Shown here piece after piece: positions 19,908 to 33,235 of a DNA stretch of 64,000 nt. The notes under the pieces were generated by a model. It searched no databases, had not been told where the DNA came from, and saw only the letters and a list, made by a program, of their open reading frames with translations. Source of the DNA: Siderastrea siderea (Eukaryota > Cnidaria > Anthozoa > Scleractinia > Rhizangiidae); NCBI GenBank assembly GCA_964030785.1, contig OZ034972.1, forward strand, positions 16,587,183-16,651,182. The letters are read 5' to 3'. A program made the translations under genes and the position numbers. Each line of letters starts with the position of its first letter. Within the stretch, counting starts at the first letter, position 1.

Positions 19908-22900
19908 ATGGCTGAACGAGAGGGCAATTCGGGCAAGAACGATATCGAAAAAAAGGTGGGTGTTTTTTCTTAGTTTTCGAATGGTAGGCAAGACACAATA
20001 CTTAGTTTAATGTCTACAACAACAGAAATGGAGTTATTGATAGTGTGACGAGCAGAAGTCGTAGATTCTTTCAGATTCTTTCCGCCGATCATCGTTGTTC
20101 ATGTTCATGGACGGATAAAAACAAGCGTACTTGCATTTTGTCACTCCTAATACCTAGGACTTACCTATAAAGTACGCTTACATGGAAATCGTTGATACTT
20201 TTAGATTATGAAAGAGGTAAAAGGCATAATTGTTGCGTACCATAACTGAGGATGAAAGTAATGTCAAGTTTTATAATATATAAGCTTAGTGACTGACTTG
20301 ATAGTTGGTAATTTCTTTAATACTCGATGTCACTAGCCAACAACCAGCTTCTCAATGTATTTTACGGTACTTTAACATGACATCTATTCCAAATGCTGCT
20401 TGCAGGAAAATTACTTTCTACCCAGGCTTTCTACTAAACTGAGTTGCTTTGCAAAATCACTGTCAATGATACGAGCAGTAAATGTATAAGGTCATATTGC
20501 GTGACCAAACACGTCACGCGATTCATCACTCATTTCGCAACTTTAGGGGCATTCTGGGCAGGTTTTAGTAAAATGAGAGACTATTTTGTGCCATTTATGT
20601 ATACAATAAAATAAAATTCATCAACCCCGAACCCCTCTTTTCCCTTAAACACATCTAACAATCACAAGAAGTCACACTAATTTAAATAAGTATTGTTCTA
20701 CTAATAAATGGGAGGCATTTTCCTTGGTCAATAAAATTGTTTGCTATTGGTGACACTCCCATGCAATAATCTTTCAGATTTGTGAAACAAAGAAGTTGTT
20801 AAAAGAACTTGAGAAGAAGAGAAAAAGGTTTGAATTTTATGAAAATACTGATGTCAATGACATGATGTTCCCATTAAGTGTTCTGTCTATTTTTGGATAT
20901 TTGTTATTGAACATATTCCTTTTTACTGCTGACTCATCAATTAATTACGGTTATCAGCATACCGCATTATTTTCAGACCATTGAGGGACCATAATTAATT
21001 TTTGTACATGGTTGGGTTGGGTTGGGGGGTGCTGGGATTTGAAGGTGAGCCATATCAAACACTATGGCTTTCAAATGAGGGGTGACAGAAAAATTATATG
21101 ATGTGTTCAGGGGGTCACTCGAAATGATTCCCCTTAATGATGGCATCTATAATACCTGTGGTTAAAGAAAAATTCTGCAGGAATGCTTGAAATAGCATTC
21201 CTGAGGTTCTGAAAGTTTATCTTATCTTATCTTATCTAATTTTTTCAAAGAAATCATACCCCCCCCCCCTCCCAATCTTGTTAGGTACCAAACACCATTA
21301 ACTAATGGTTGCAAATATAGTCAACTTGGTTAATAGATAAAATGTCAGCTATTTTTTGGGCTTAATTGTTATGACTGGACAAGTGATGCAAAAGGGGCCA
21401 GGTAAACAGTTCTGATGAAGAAGGGGTTAGATAGATAGATGGATGACTTTATTTATCCATGGTAGTCTATTAACAAATATAAGAATTAAAACTATTATGA
21501 TATGAAAGCAAACTACACGAAAAATGACCCAAGCTAAACTAAATTCCTGCCTATATCACAGGAATTATCAATCATAGTCTACCAGCCCCTCCCCTCCCCC
21601 ATTCCCCTTTAAAATAAATGATCTCTGAAAATAAGGATTTTGTTTTGCAGTGTTCAAGGTGTTGACGCGAAATTTCCTAAGTTAGAAAATTCACACTTTG
21701 GAGGAACACCAGGTGTAAGTACTCTTAACTAGTTTTGTTATAAAATAGATTAGTGACATCATAACAATGTTATTACTTAACGCTCCCTTCTCTTTGCCCA
21801 AACAACACCTAAATGGATAGTAAGTTGGCAATTGGCAGATAGAAAAGTACAGTGTAACCAATACGTTATTCAGCCAATCTTCAGTTTTTCTCCAAAGAAA
21901 GTTTAATTCTAATTATAAATATGGCTCACTCTTGTAGGGGAGTAAAGCAGAACCAGTATATGTGGACTCCAGCTCAGATAATGACAGCTTAACAGGCGCT
22001 GATGATACTGGTGGATTGAGTGAATTAGATGATACCGACAAAGCAAGTGTTATTGGACAGCACAAGAGAGTAAGTAAAGTTGATGATGCCGTCAAAACAG
22101 AAGCGTATGAAGAACGTATGATAACTAGTGATACAGTGGGGAGGTCGTCTTGCCAAAAAGATGAAAAGGAAAATGATGATCCTAGTTCCCAGCCGATGTT
22201 GGAAAGGGCTGTGAAAGGCTTTACTGCAGAGCGCCTGCTTGGCATTGTTGTGGGAGAAGATACGCCCGATGAAAAAGTCTGCAAACGTGTGCCACGGGGA
22301 GTTCGACATCATGCGCCATTTGTTGTTGACACTACGTCTTTGGAAGCAGACATTGTCAGCTATGGAGATGATAATGGTAGCTGGACTGGCCACAGCAAAC
22401 CAAGACGAAAATACTGCATTGAAGTTGAAGATGACACTGGTATGTTGACAGCCGAGGAGTATCAAGGTGAGCTAGGAGACATCCAGCACTTGGACAACAA
22501 CATCTACACCTTGTGTCGTAACTATTTTCGCCACGCTCACACCCCAGAGTTTAGAAAGATGATTGCAACAGTGCGAGATTGTGAAGGTAAAGTAATGCCG
22601 TTGGCAGTTGTCCAATACTATTTCGAAGGAGGCATCGAAGTACCCGTGAAGCTAGCAAAGCATGGGAATGCAAAAGATAAAAATGCTTCGCCTTACATGC
22701 GCACATCGCGTCCGGTTCTTCACAAGCTAAAGAAAAAATGCTCCACTGAGACTTGTCGAAAGGCCGTAGAAGAATGCTTTGAAGAGGGTGGAGGAAGCTC
22801 TGGTATTGAAGCAGTGGCTGATGTGCCTAGAAATCGTAAACAGGCATACAACCTCAAACAACAGATTACAAAGAAAACGCACCAGTCGCAGGACCAGGGT

Positions 22901-24892
22901 AAGCAATCAAAGCGTCATGAATTCTACGACGTATTGGAACTCTTGAACAAGGGAACATTTGTTAGAGATTTTGCATTTCAGCGGTCGACATCAAAGAGCC
23001 GTACTCGACCCCGATCATTTCAAGCAACAGACTTTCAGCTCACCCAGCTTTCTCGTATGTGTGCATCCCAAAAGTATGGTTCAGTACTCGGTGTTGATGC
23101 CACCTTCAATTGTGGTAACTTTTTCGTTACGCTTACCTCTTTTCAGCACCAGATGTTTGTCAATAAACAATCTGGAAAACATCTAGTCATCATTGGGCCG
23201 TCGATTATCCATATGACGAAAGAATTTGAAGACTACCATTATTTGGCAAGTAATCTCAAGACCCACTGCAAGAGCTTTGAAGCCTTGACAGCGTTCGGAA
23301 CGGACGGTGAAATTAACTTGGCTAATGCGTTTGTGTGCGAACTCCCAGATGCAGTCCATCTTAGATGCAAGATTCACCTGTCAGAGAATATTGAGGGCAA
23401 GTTGTGCAAGCTATCCTTTAAAAGCGATGCTCGGCAAAACATTCTGAATACAGTATTCGGAAGGCGCAAGGGCGATTCAAAAACAAAAGCACTCGTAGAT
23501 GCCACTTCAGCCGAAGAATTTGACGAGATGCTTGACGCTTTGGAAACAGAGTGGCGTGTGTTAGAAGCCACCCAGCATTCTGGTGAGCCCCAGTTCCACT
23601 CGTGGTTCAAACGCCACATTGCAATGGTCATGAAAGACAACGTGATCGCTCCTGTCCGTGAAAAAGCAGGTCTTGGTAGCCCTCCGGAATTCTATACTCA
23701 AAACACGCCAGAATGTTGTAACAGCATGGTCAAGAATAATGCCGGCAGAAAGAAAGAATGGGCAGATTTCTGTATCTCTTTGGAATCTGCTGTCCAAAGC
23801 CAAGAGCAAGAGTTGGTAAAGGCAGTACACGAGATGGGAGAGCTACGATTGAGTTCTGATTTCAAGCACCTAGAAATTGAAGCTGACAAATGGATGGGGA
23901 TGAATTCAGCCCAACGCGATGCACACATCAAGCGCTGCTTAAACAGCCCACTCGACAAGGTTGCAAAGTCAGTTGACAAAGGCTCCGAGTCAGTGGGAAG
24001 TGCAAATCACACCACCCTTTCCGTACCCTATCAGGACTGTAGAATCACGACGTTGTCCGGCAGCAACCTCCAGCAAATGTGGTGTTCTGCATCGAAGATC
24101 TTGGAAGAAAAAGAAGGAGTGTTGTCAGTGCCCTGGGACAAAAGCGGAACACAACGGCTCGTCTATGATGGTGAATGTGCACCACCCTGCCAAGTTAGCG
24201 TCAATCCAGGAGGGGGTCTAAAATGTTCGTGTCAAAAGTTCAAGTCAGCTATGATCTGCGCCCACTCATTGGCAGTTGCAGAACAAGAACTATGCCTTCC
24301 AGAGTTTTTGGCAAAAGTGGGAAAGAAGAGAAATGAGCCTGACCCATATCACCTTGTGAGTAATGATTTGCCAAGATCTGCTGGAAAGAAAGGGGTGACA
24401 AAAAGGAAAGGCAGAGCTAACAACGACAGAGGACCACTAATGGAAATCCAGTCCTCCTGTCCAGCTACAACATCAAACCGCCTTCCGGTTGACGATTCCA
24501 GCTCCATGGCAGCTTCTGCACTACTACAATTGTCGGGATCAGGGTCGTCAACCACTAATGACGACTATTTCTCCTTAAAGGCTCTGGAGGGTACCCAAGT
24601 CAGAATGTGTTACGGCTGTGGCCAGGCGATACGAGTACCTCCGCATGTCCCGCCACCTCCGCACGACTTTTGTGTGGTAAACAGAGAATACCGGTCTTTC
24701 AAGAAGCCAGATGGAGGTCTCAAGGTCTCCCTGGAACGACAAAACTGCCACTACCACCTGAAGCCAAGCTGTGTTAAAAGAAAGCACCAAGACTTTCTTC
24801 CGTCAGCGCTAAGAATCCCTCCTGAAATAAAGCCAAAACTTACTGCAGTACACTGGAAGCTGCTCGAGAATGAGTTTGAATTTATGGTTTAA
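19908..24892 (+). CDS. MULE transposase with SWIM zinc finger, four exons
   Basis: A predicted first exon, 19,908-19,955, starts at an ATG and ends at a GTGGGT donor. Exon 2 starts at 20,778; its donor is unclear, near 20,880. Exon 3 is 21,651-21,714, before GTAAGT. Exon 4 is 21,938-24,892. The phases of exons 3 and 4 agree. Exon 4 holds an RNase-H-fold MULE transposase. Counting from position 21,962, the catalytic residues are D379 (GVDATFN), D448 (GTDGEINL) and E584 (TPECCNS), with a C/H pair (LRCKIHLSE) before the insertion domain. A SWIM finger, CSCQKFKSAMICAH, follows at about residues 755-768. A C-terminal Cys/His segment (MCYGCGQA, PHDFCVV) follows that. The enzyme would bind the terminal repeats and cut and rejoin DNA in the nucleus. 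The long exon is free of frameshifts, so the enzyme may be functional. Confidence 0.82.
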
Positions 24893-26290
24893 ACTTTCAC
24901 AAACTCAGTCTTAAAGTTTAAGTGATCATATGTGATAATACAAGTCAGTCGAATCAAGTAAACACGTTAGCCGTTCAATTTTTTTTAATTGGGTTTGATA
25001 TAAGGTTATTTTTTAATTGGGTTTGATGTAAGAAAAGTTAGAATTCGCAGACTCGTCAGACATTTCATTAGCCCCTCACCCAAGATCTCGTTTTTAAGTT
25101 CTTTTCTTTTTTGTTTTAGTAAATCACCTGTTATACTAAATCATTTGTACAAAAGAAATTTTATGCTGCTCCACAGCAGTTTGTTGAGGTATTTTTGCTC
25201 GTTTGGTGAAACCATTTTGTGTACTGACAATTCTCAGCTTCTAATAACGAGCAGCAGGTTTTTGGTAGTAAAAGCCTATACGTCTTAGCGAGTCTTGCCA
25301 ATTACCAATTCGTCACTTCTAATGTTGTAGTTGTAGGGAAATGAAGACGTTTAGAATGATATTTGTCTTCACTGTTTCAACTTTATTATTTGTTCACATT
25401 TCGCCATGAACGTGATTGATTGATACGCTTGGTAAACGACAACAAGGATAACTTGACTCTTTGAATGTGCTATAACTTTCATGTGTAATAAACAACTCAT
25501 CGCCGATACTAAGACACATTGTTGGTAAACAATTGTATCTCTTTCCTAGAAGCAATTATAATGTGATAGTACGTGTTGGACGGTGCCGGTGATGAAACGT
25601 TCCGTTTACAAACAACAGAAAAAAATGTATTTATTAAAAGATTGTTAACTTTGAATTTGGTATTGCAAATCCTAATTCCTGGGGGGGGAATACCCTAATA
25701 AAGTATAACTTATACACTAGGAAATATTGAACGCCCACATCAACCCATACTACCTATTTGATGATTGCCAGTCCGTACTGCGCGATGTCCGCCTCCAATG
25801 CGTATGTGAGTCTCACACGAAGGGATGTTTACTAGCAAAAATAACATTCCGAGAGAAACTTACCTTTTTCTTCATTACTGGGGACAGATATTCCAATCCA
25901 ACATTCCAATCCGACGTGTCTTCAGCTTGTCCAGCATCCCTGAACGAAACGTAATGGCGGACTATATCACTTCATGTACGCTATTACCCAAGCGTAACGT
26001 AACAAATTCAAAACACAAAAGGAAAACAAACCCCGAGACTGCGCAGTAGGGACAGGAAATCAGCTGCAGGTTCCCTGTTAGTGATTGTTAGTCTGCCTAT
26101 TAGTAGTAGGATACATGGCAAGACTAAAAATATCGGGGAGCCGATACTACCATGGGTGCCCTGAGAGGTATTTTTATCTGTTGTCATTGGGGGGGGGGGG
26201 AGGGGAAGGCAAAGTAAGTAACTTCTGGTACCCAGGATATATTTGGCTACAGAAGAACTAGGAACCGTTTTTTTTGGAATGTTACCCAAT
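24893..26290. other. Downstream of MULE transposase, no gene seen
   Basis: A possible polyadenylation signal AATAAA lies at 25,486-25,491. A G-run occurs at about 26,190. Short frames at 25,727 and 26,008 lack domains. This unique sequence separates the transposase from the right arm. Confidence 0.5.
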
Positions 26291-26319
26291 GCTCGAGCTG
26301 CGGAGAAGACTGTCATTTC

Positions 26320-26510
26320 GGTGGTTTCAGCCGTCTGGTTTCCGTGGTTTCGGCCGTTTCGTTTCGGTGGTTTTGCTGGTTTCGGTGGTTTCGGCCGTTT
26401 CGTTTCGGTGGTTTCGCTCGTTTCGGTGGTTTCGGCTGTTTCGTTTCGGTCGTTTCGGTGGTTTCGGCGGTTTCGTTTCGGTGGTTTCGTTTCGTTGTTT
26501 CGGGTTTTAG
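26320..26510. repeat. CGAAAC minisatellite, right copy (inverted)
   Basis: GGTTTCG/TTTCGTTTCGG runs are the complement of 19,640-19,835. Translating them gives long FRWFR-type frames, which I treat as artefacts of the repeat. Confidence 0.85.
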
Positions 26511-26689
26511 TACATGCCGTCAACAGCTGGTCGATACAAGGAACGGGAAGGGTCCAACATCCACAAATCGAAGCTTCGCATAACCTGAGTACCAAGCACA
26601 CCAGGTAAAGTACTTTGAACTGCAGTTTTTCAACTCATTCACTTACGCTGTAACATCATATATTCCTCTTTAGAATCACTGAATGAATA

Positions 26690-28868
26690 AACGTTGATTC
26701 GGCTCAACCTTGTTAATTATTCACTAATCAATGAAAATTTACCAACTTTGAAGATCTCTTGCGAAGCTTACAGCAAAATACCCATTCCAGTTTTTACATA
26801 TGTGCTAGGGCAAGTCTTTAACACTTCACAGGTTGCTCCGCAGAAAACATTATCTCTGGGCACATGGAAAAAATTTTGATCGCGTCCTGGAGCTAAATTC
26901 ATATTTTTTGTCATTTTGAAAAAAGCGTGTCCTAAAAATGCGATTGTTTACGTTTAGAATTATTGCCTAGAAACAATTTGAGGTCAAATGAGATGTAAAA
27001 TGCTTCTTAAATCAGTATCTCATGACAAATGTTTCCAGGTCTTACTTTTCTTTGGCAAACGTGATGATGTCTGGTAACTGCCGATTTCGCCCGTAATTTT
27101 GGTTGTTTTGAGGTCACCGACGGTGAAAATATATTTTCTCGATTTTCTCACAACAAAAGCGAGTTATTGAAAAACAAACTATACCATGATTGTTTTACTT
27201 GTATTGCCTATCTATATAGTAAATGTGAGCGAAAAACAATATTTCACTGTGGCCGCTAAATTTTTATTTTGCTCGATATTTTCTGGCATTCGCTCTTAAT
27301 ATCGTAGCATTGCAACAGCGTAACATCGTAAGAGTAACAGCGTAACATCGTAACATCTTAAATTCTTAACATCGTAATATCGTAACATCTTACCATCGTA
27401 ACAGCGTAACGTGTTACACTCAAACGAAGAAAACCGTGAACGCTGAAAATATTCCTGGAATGTGTGTTTTGACCAATCGCGCAAGAGGCGAATGGGTTTC
27501 TCAGTCACGGAATCGAGTTGGTTCTCGAATTGTTTTGAAAGGCTTCAAGATTTAATCTTCATCTTTATCTTACAGGAATTGAAATTACTATTCTTTTCTA
27601 TCTGAGAGCCACATGCACTACGCAAGCGAAAATATGTTTGAGTGCTTTTGGAGAATAAAATTTTTCGACATGGCGGCCCAACGATTAGCGGTTCCAAATA
27701 AAAGCAAATCAAGCGGCAGTTATTTCACCTTGATGTAAAAATTGCAATGTCCTCCCTTAAAATTCGCCCAAAGCTGCTATTATTTCTGATAGCACAGCTG
27801 ACTCGATTTATTTAGGCCGAAATCGTTAAATCTTGAGGTCTTTCGAAACAAATTGAGAACCAAATCCTTTCCGTGACTGAGCAACCCATTCGTTTTCTGC
27901 GGTTACAAGGTATCGCACGTGATTGGTCAAAACACAATGAACATTCCAGAAATATTTTCAGTGTTCACGGTATTTTTAAGTGGACGACTAATAAGTAGTT
28001 GTGTGTACCGATCGACTCATTTTCCGGCAAACAGGTTAAATTTATGTAGGACGAATTGATTACCTATTACTTTGGCGGAACAAGAATTACCATCGTCACA
28101 GCAAACACTATAACTACATGAAAACGTGTTAAAATTTTCAACCCGATGACAAAAAAAACTTTCTTTATCAAAGTTTGCCAATAAATGTTGGATGAAAGAC
28201 ACACGTGAACCTGTTACGCAGTTCTATTCTATTACGCTGTGACGGTTTTACCCTGGGTTTCTGTTCAGGACGCTGTTACGATGTAAAGTGAGCCGTAGAA
28301 ACGTAGATGGGTAGAAACGTACAGTGGTGTAAAACAAAACTGACAGTCGGCGTACAGTAGCATCGTAGATGCGTAGAATCATGCAGTGGCGTAAAAGCAA
28401 AGTGAGCCGTAGAAACGTAGATGCGTAGAAACGTACAGTGGTATAAAGCAAAACTGACAGTCGGCGTATAGTAGCATCGTAGATGCGTAGAATCGTCCAG
28501 TCGTGTAAAAGCAAAGTGAGCCGTAGAAACGTACAGTGGCATAAAACAAAACTCGCAGTCGGCGTACAGTACCATCGTAGAAGCGTAGAATCGTACAGTG
28601 GTGTAAAAGCAAAGTGAGTTGTACAAACGTAGTGCGTACAATCGTCCACAGGCGTAGAACAGAACTAAGCTATAGAACCAGTAAAGTGTTTCAGTAATCC
28701 CCTTAATTTCCCATATCAGTGCATTGTCTAGTAAAACATTACTCTACGATCTACGATCTACAACTATACGTTTTTGACATAAATATAAAATAGACGGCCG
28801 TAGAAGCGTAGTGCTCTACGAGAATCTCTACGCACATTTGAGTGTCCAAAAACACGACAGGTATAGCG
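26690..28868. repeat. MULE right terminal inverted repeat, about 2.2 kb
   Basis: It matches the left arm in reverse. The inner part, 26,690-27,310, pairs with 15,340-15,990. A TTACGATG satellite lies at 27,296-27,410. The segment 27,970-28,230 pairs with 12,260-12,600. The TCTACG minisatellite (28,270-28,660, about four units) and the outer 100 bp pair with 11,690-12,230. The stretch 27,420-27,970 has no good partner on the left. No gene is present. Confidence 0.72.
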
Positions 28869-30223
28869 CTAGTAGTTTCGTCCTTCTCGCAAAATTTACA
28901 TAGATTGCCATTTCGCTCTTGACTCGACATTCGCCTATACTCTATATAAAGCTCTCCTTTCTCACAATGGAGACTCTCAAATTGTTCCAGCTTTGAAAAA
29001 TACCCAATCCCCAGAACAGAACTCTTTTGATTGTTGGTGACTGCAAGATACTCTTTCAAGTACTCACGGTTAAAGAAAAACTGATTTTCAAGTCGGGCGA
29101 CCAAAAATCCTGAAATATACTCCTGTGGCACTGGGGAGTGGTCAATTCGAAGACACATTTCCTCAGCAACAGCCCACGCATTTGTTCCCATGACTTTACT
29201 GCTTTGCGCGTTCAGCTCTGACGTTGAAAGAGCTTTCACTTCCACTTCAGAAGGTCCATGTAAAGTCTCGCAAATCTCCCATTTAAGGCTGCCTCCATCA
29301 CACAGAGCATCACCTATACGTGCATTGAGCTGCTCTGCTTCATTCTGCCCCGAGTCTTTTCTTAGCAGCCCGGTGAATTTGCAAGACCTTTTCATTGCCA
29401 TGAATTCTTTCATTCTCTAGAATTCGCATTCTGGACTCTGCACTGCACACGCCTACTCCCGAGCCAGCATCAGTTAGCTCTAGTAAGCGTGGATACACAG
29501 ATGGCACTCTGAGGCAGGCGATTCTTCTCAAGACTTCATCACATTGATCGAGTACGGGTTTCAGTACCCTCCGCAACTGTTCACCAGTTACATGTTTCAT
29601 ATCCGTTTCTTCCTTACTGATTCAATCTAAGAGGCAATTGGAAAAATTGACTATGTTGTCTCCTATCTCCCTCTCAGAGCCTTCAATGTCCTGATTTTCT
29701 TCCCAACGTTTCCTTGCACTCGTAAGCTGATACTCTAACGAACGCAAGCGCAACTATTCGTACTTCCTGTAAGGGCATTTGTCAGCCCCAGTCACAGACA
29801 GAATATCGATCTCTGTTGTGGAATCCATGTAATAGAACTTACAGTCATGCACTCGAGCACTTAAACCCTGAAGTTCCTCCGAGTATTGCCGATATCTCTG
29901 CAACTCGATTATTACCGATATCTATGCAACTCGTCTGGCTCATGGATACCTGACTTCTTCTGACGCATGCTGTTGGATGCATGAGTAGGCATGTAAGCTT
30001 TAGGTTCAACAACCACAATACTGCTATCCGTTTTGGTGATCAGTGTAACCTCTTCTTCGACCACTTCTGTCTCCTTGCGGATAAACCTGAACGCAGATGA
30101 GGTAATGTACACTAATGCCTCAGCGAAATCATGTACTGGCAAGGATCTACAACCTCGGACAAAACAAGACCTGTACAAATTGTCCCACTCCCCACCCCCG
30201 TACAATGTTGCTTGCTCATACAA
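28869..30223 (-). pseudogene. Multicopy minus-strand coding sequence, middle part, cut by the MULE
   Basis: Read right to left, the sequence encodes YRSCFVRGCRSLPVHDF and FRFIRKE (30,223-29,912). A helical linker with a stop follows (29,880-29,640), then LKPVLDQCDEVLRRIACLR (29,600-29,340), then a longer frame (29,413-28,869) with SSVLGIGYFSKLEQFE and a Cys pair, CKFC. The reading frame changes at least twice. The coding signal stops at the MULE end at 28,868 and resumes in altered form at 11,690. The same family continues upstream at 32,203-33,235. I recognise it as a repeated cnidarian-type gene but cannot name a function; it may belong to an undescribed transposon. Confidence 0.5.
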
Positions 30224-31081
30224 ATCCTGGGGTCTTCAAAACAACATTGAAAGATTGGAGGGGGGAGGACAGATTCTTATGCAGTAGCCGAGGGTTCATC
30301 AAAGACAATAGAAAAAAAACAAGCATGTTTTCAATTTGTCTCAAGTAGTTTTTGTGCAAAGTTGTCTATAGGTCGGTTATATGTATTTTTAACGTTGTCA
30401 ACTTGCTGTCAACTTTATTGGCGAGAAGGAGGTTAGAGCTGTTTATATGCTGAAGCACAGCCAGGCAAATCTTGACCTGTTCCACATGGTTCCAGTCACG
30501 CATTAAATGTGATTAGGTCGTTCAGCAATGGCACAGCAAAAATTCTTCAGTGGTGCTGTTGCCGTGAGAAACATAAAAAGTCTGGAGAGCATTACCACCT
30601 AGTACTGAATCTAGATCGCAGTCAACGGTGGCTTTCCTCAAAGTTTTTTTTGTTCAGTGAATATGGCATCACTTTGAACTTCTTTAAAAGTCATCATCAT
30701 CATTACTATAGTGCATGGGAGTATGTTACGAAGTCTAAAAGTACAGATCACCCGGATCTTACCGAAGGTTACGATGACCAATAGAAGGTTTGCGCTGAAG
30801 ATTTGCGTTCTAATTGTTGACCAGCTAACAATTCAAGGAAATCGAGATGATGAGAGTTCGTTGGCGCATTTTTAGTTTCTTTTCTCAGATTCCTGAAAAT
30901 GAACAAAGGGACGTTCCTCCGTGTCCAAGATGTTTTGCAAAATTCATTTCAGATGACAATGAACAGTAGTTAGTAAAAGACAAATATGGCTTTGCTATTG
31001 ATTAAACCGATTGCGCAATCTTTTCTGTCAATGTTTCGACAGACGATAAACCATCACCGTTGAACGCACGGTAAACCACTG

Positions 31082-31136
<55 letters not shown>

Positions 31137-32202
31137 GTTGTTATTATTATTATTATTTTTTTTTGGGGGGGGGGAGTAATCTGGCCTGTTATAACAATAA
31201 AAAGTAGGCGTAAATATAGGTCAAAATTCCTTCTATCTATTTGCCAGTTACTCTAGAAATGAGATAGTGTATTTTAAGCTTTTTAAATTGAGAGTCTCAC
31301 TGTGATCTCGCTTTACTGTGACAACGGTTTACCGTTGACACGTTACCATTTGACAGAGATAACATCAACATATGTAAATTTCAGTGGAAGGTTTTTGGAC
31401 CGTAAAAAATATTTCACGATCACTTATTTTCAACTGAAAACATATATATTTTTAAATTGCTCTTTTAAGGTAGCTCTTGTGAGGCTTCTTTGTAGACATG
31501 CAGTCTTCAATTTGATAACATATTTTAAGACTGATACTGGTTGAGGTTATCAGTCACCGCATCATTACACTGACAATAAAGAGATCGATTATTTCGGTAG
31601 CTACAGTTCTTGGTTCTCTATAGCATGAACGTAAAACGGTTCTGGAATGAATTGTTCTAATAAGTTAAACGCTGTCCTTTTCAATAATGTTCCATTTTAC
31701 ACATCAGATCCCGCGGGAACAACAAAGAGAAATCCCCTCATCTTCTAGATGCTTTGCTGAACTTGTTCTTCAGCCATGAACATTAAGATTTCATTTTACA
31801 CGGTTAGCTTTACAGAAAGAAGATATAAGAACAGTAAACAGACGATAAACACAACTTTCAAACGGTTAAGAAGGGCTCAGAGTAAAACAAAAGATCAATA
31901 ACAATTCAGCTAACAATTCAAGAATTCAGTGTTAACACTTTGTGTTACAGGTTAGTCCTTTGGTAAGGCATTTCTAAAGGTACAGACAAACACTGTATGT
32001 ATTTCAAGGCACTAAAAGAAAACTTTTATTTTACATAGCGCTCATGTAATTGTCACGCGATACGTGAGGCTGTCACACCCGAACGCAGTCGCGTGACATT
32101 GTTCTAATTGTTCCAATCATTTCTTTTGCACTCTTCAGAAACAACTATACGTGTAGAATATCTGTGGAAAAAATGAAGCCGAACCGTCATTTAATCTTGA
32201 AG
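30224..32202. other. Non-coding stretch with an ATT microsatellite
   Basis: It separates two pieces of one coding family and may be a decayed intron or an insertion. It contains an ATT microsatellite (31,083-31,160) followed by a G-run. The frames at 30,509 and 31,302 have no recognisable content. Confidence 0.5.
31083..31160. repeat. ATT microsatellite
   Basis: About 25 ATT triplets with one GTT interruption, followed by T and G homopolymers. Confidence 0.9.
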
Positions 32203-33235
32203 CTAGGGTAATTTAAGCAACCCCATATCATAGACGTAGCTCTGGTTGCGATCTGACGGCTGCAGAATAGTTTGCTGCCAGGCTCCTTTAGCTCCCTCGA
32301 ATGTTTCTGGACGCAAGTATGCCTTATCATCCATGCTGATACAAAGCCTCGAATTGGCATTGTCGGCTGAAAAACTCTTCCTTAGCCAGCTGCACTTGCT
32401 TTTTTTGATGGTGAGTGCACTCATTTCCACGATCTTCAGTCTAGGGTGGTTTTTTGCTGCACCATAATCCTTTCCCTAGATAACACTTCGCTTGCTGTGA
32501 CCTCTTATTTGTCAGCCTGGGCCTAATGGTAATGCTTGAAAAGGACTTCAAGGACTTCAAGAAGGACTTCAGAAGTCTATTCCTTTGCTTAATCCGACGG
32601 TAATTGGCAATATTTAGAAGATGTCTGCATTTCACTCGGTGATGCGTATAAAGAACAGATTCATGCCTTCTTGCGTGAATGGTCGCCTTGTCCTCAATGC
32701 ACTCTTCTAGCCATTCCTCGTCTTCCGAGACAAGCTCTTGTTTTCGTCCTGAACGCAATCTTCGTTTTGTGATTCTCTCTCAGCAACAAGACGACGAGCA
32801 GTTCTCGAACTCGAGCATCAGTCCATTTGCCCCGCACCAACTCCAAAGTCGTCTAAATTTCGCCAATCTTTCGCTCCAGTTTCACTTTGGTAGCGACATT
32901 AACATTTTCCCAGGCACAAAACCGTTCCTTCAGTTCTCTTAACAGTTTTACCACTCTCTCAGGTTTAAAGCCAAGGTCATAAATTTCTTGTCGAGACTTT
33001 CCAGTACAAACAAGAAGTTTAGCAACCCACCGATCATACTCTGTTTCCATACTTGCAAGAGCCCTGGATAAATGTTGACCGGAAAGACGAGACTCTGGTT
33101 CTGACTCCTCTACTTCCTTTCCATGGAGTGCTTCCAGAAATTGACGAATATCGAGTTTGGTGTTATTTAAAATGACCAATCGGACAGATTTATACGAATA
33201 TATGACAGATGACACTCAGAATAGTGTCCTTTTTA
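32203..33235 (-). pseudogene. Multicopy minus-strand coding sequence, N-terminal part
   Basis: Three overlapping frames in series encode parts of one protein. The first is a helical N terminus with a Trp/Arg-rich segment (33,215-32,853). The second is an acidic-then-basic segment, SEDEEWLEECIEDKATIHAR (32,758-32,441). The third is ISMDDKAYLRPETFEGA (32,430-32,203). Frameshifts separate them. It seems to be the start of the gene continued at 30,223-28,869 and 11,690-11,440. No known domain is evident. Confidence 0.45.

Larger units (their letters stand above)
11690..28868 (+). mobile_element. Giant Mutator-like element (MULE), about 17 kb with nested insertions
   Basis: The two ends are inverted copies of each other. 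11,690-12,600 matches the complement of 27,970-28,868, and 15,340-15,990 matches the complement of 26,690-27,310. The CGAAAC minisatellites at 19,640 and 26,320 are also inverted copies. The right arm is about 2.2 kb. The left arm is longer because other repeats have inserted (12,618-12,785, 12,836-14,515, 14,628-15,293 and 16,000-19,600). A spliced MULE transposase occupies the centre. I could not find a 9-11-bp target duplication, so the exact ends are uncertain by tens of bases. Confidence 0.72.

Noticed and set aside
26243..26608. Frames rich in FRWFR and FGGF on either strand (also 19,614-19,882)
   Set aside because: The CGAAAC minisatellite lacks stop codons in several frames; no start context and no homology.
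28751..28868. Continuation of the minus-strand 220-residue frame (VVFLDTQMCVEILVEHYAS)
   Set aside because: The same sequence starts the left MULE arm in mirror image, so it is terminal-repeat DNA read through by chance, not native coding.
11660..28900. Target-site duplication of the MULE
   Set aside because: I compared about 30 bp outside both ends and found no convincing 9-11-bp direct repeat; the ends may have eroded.
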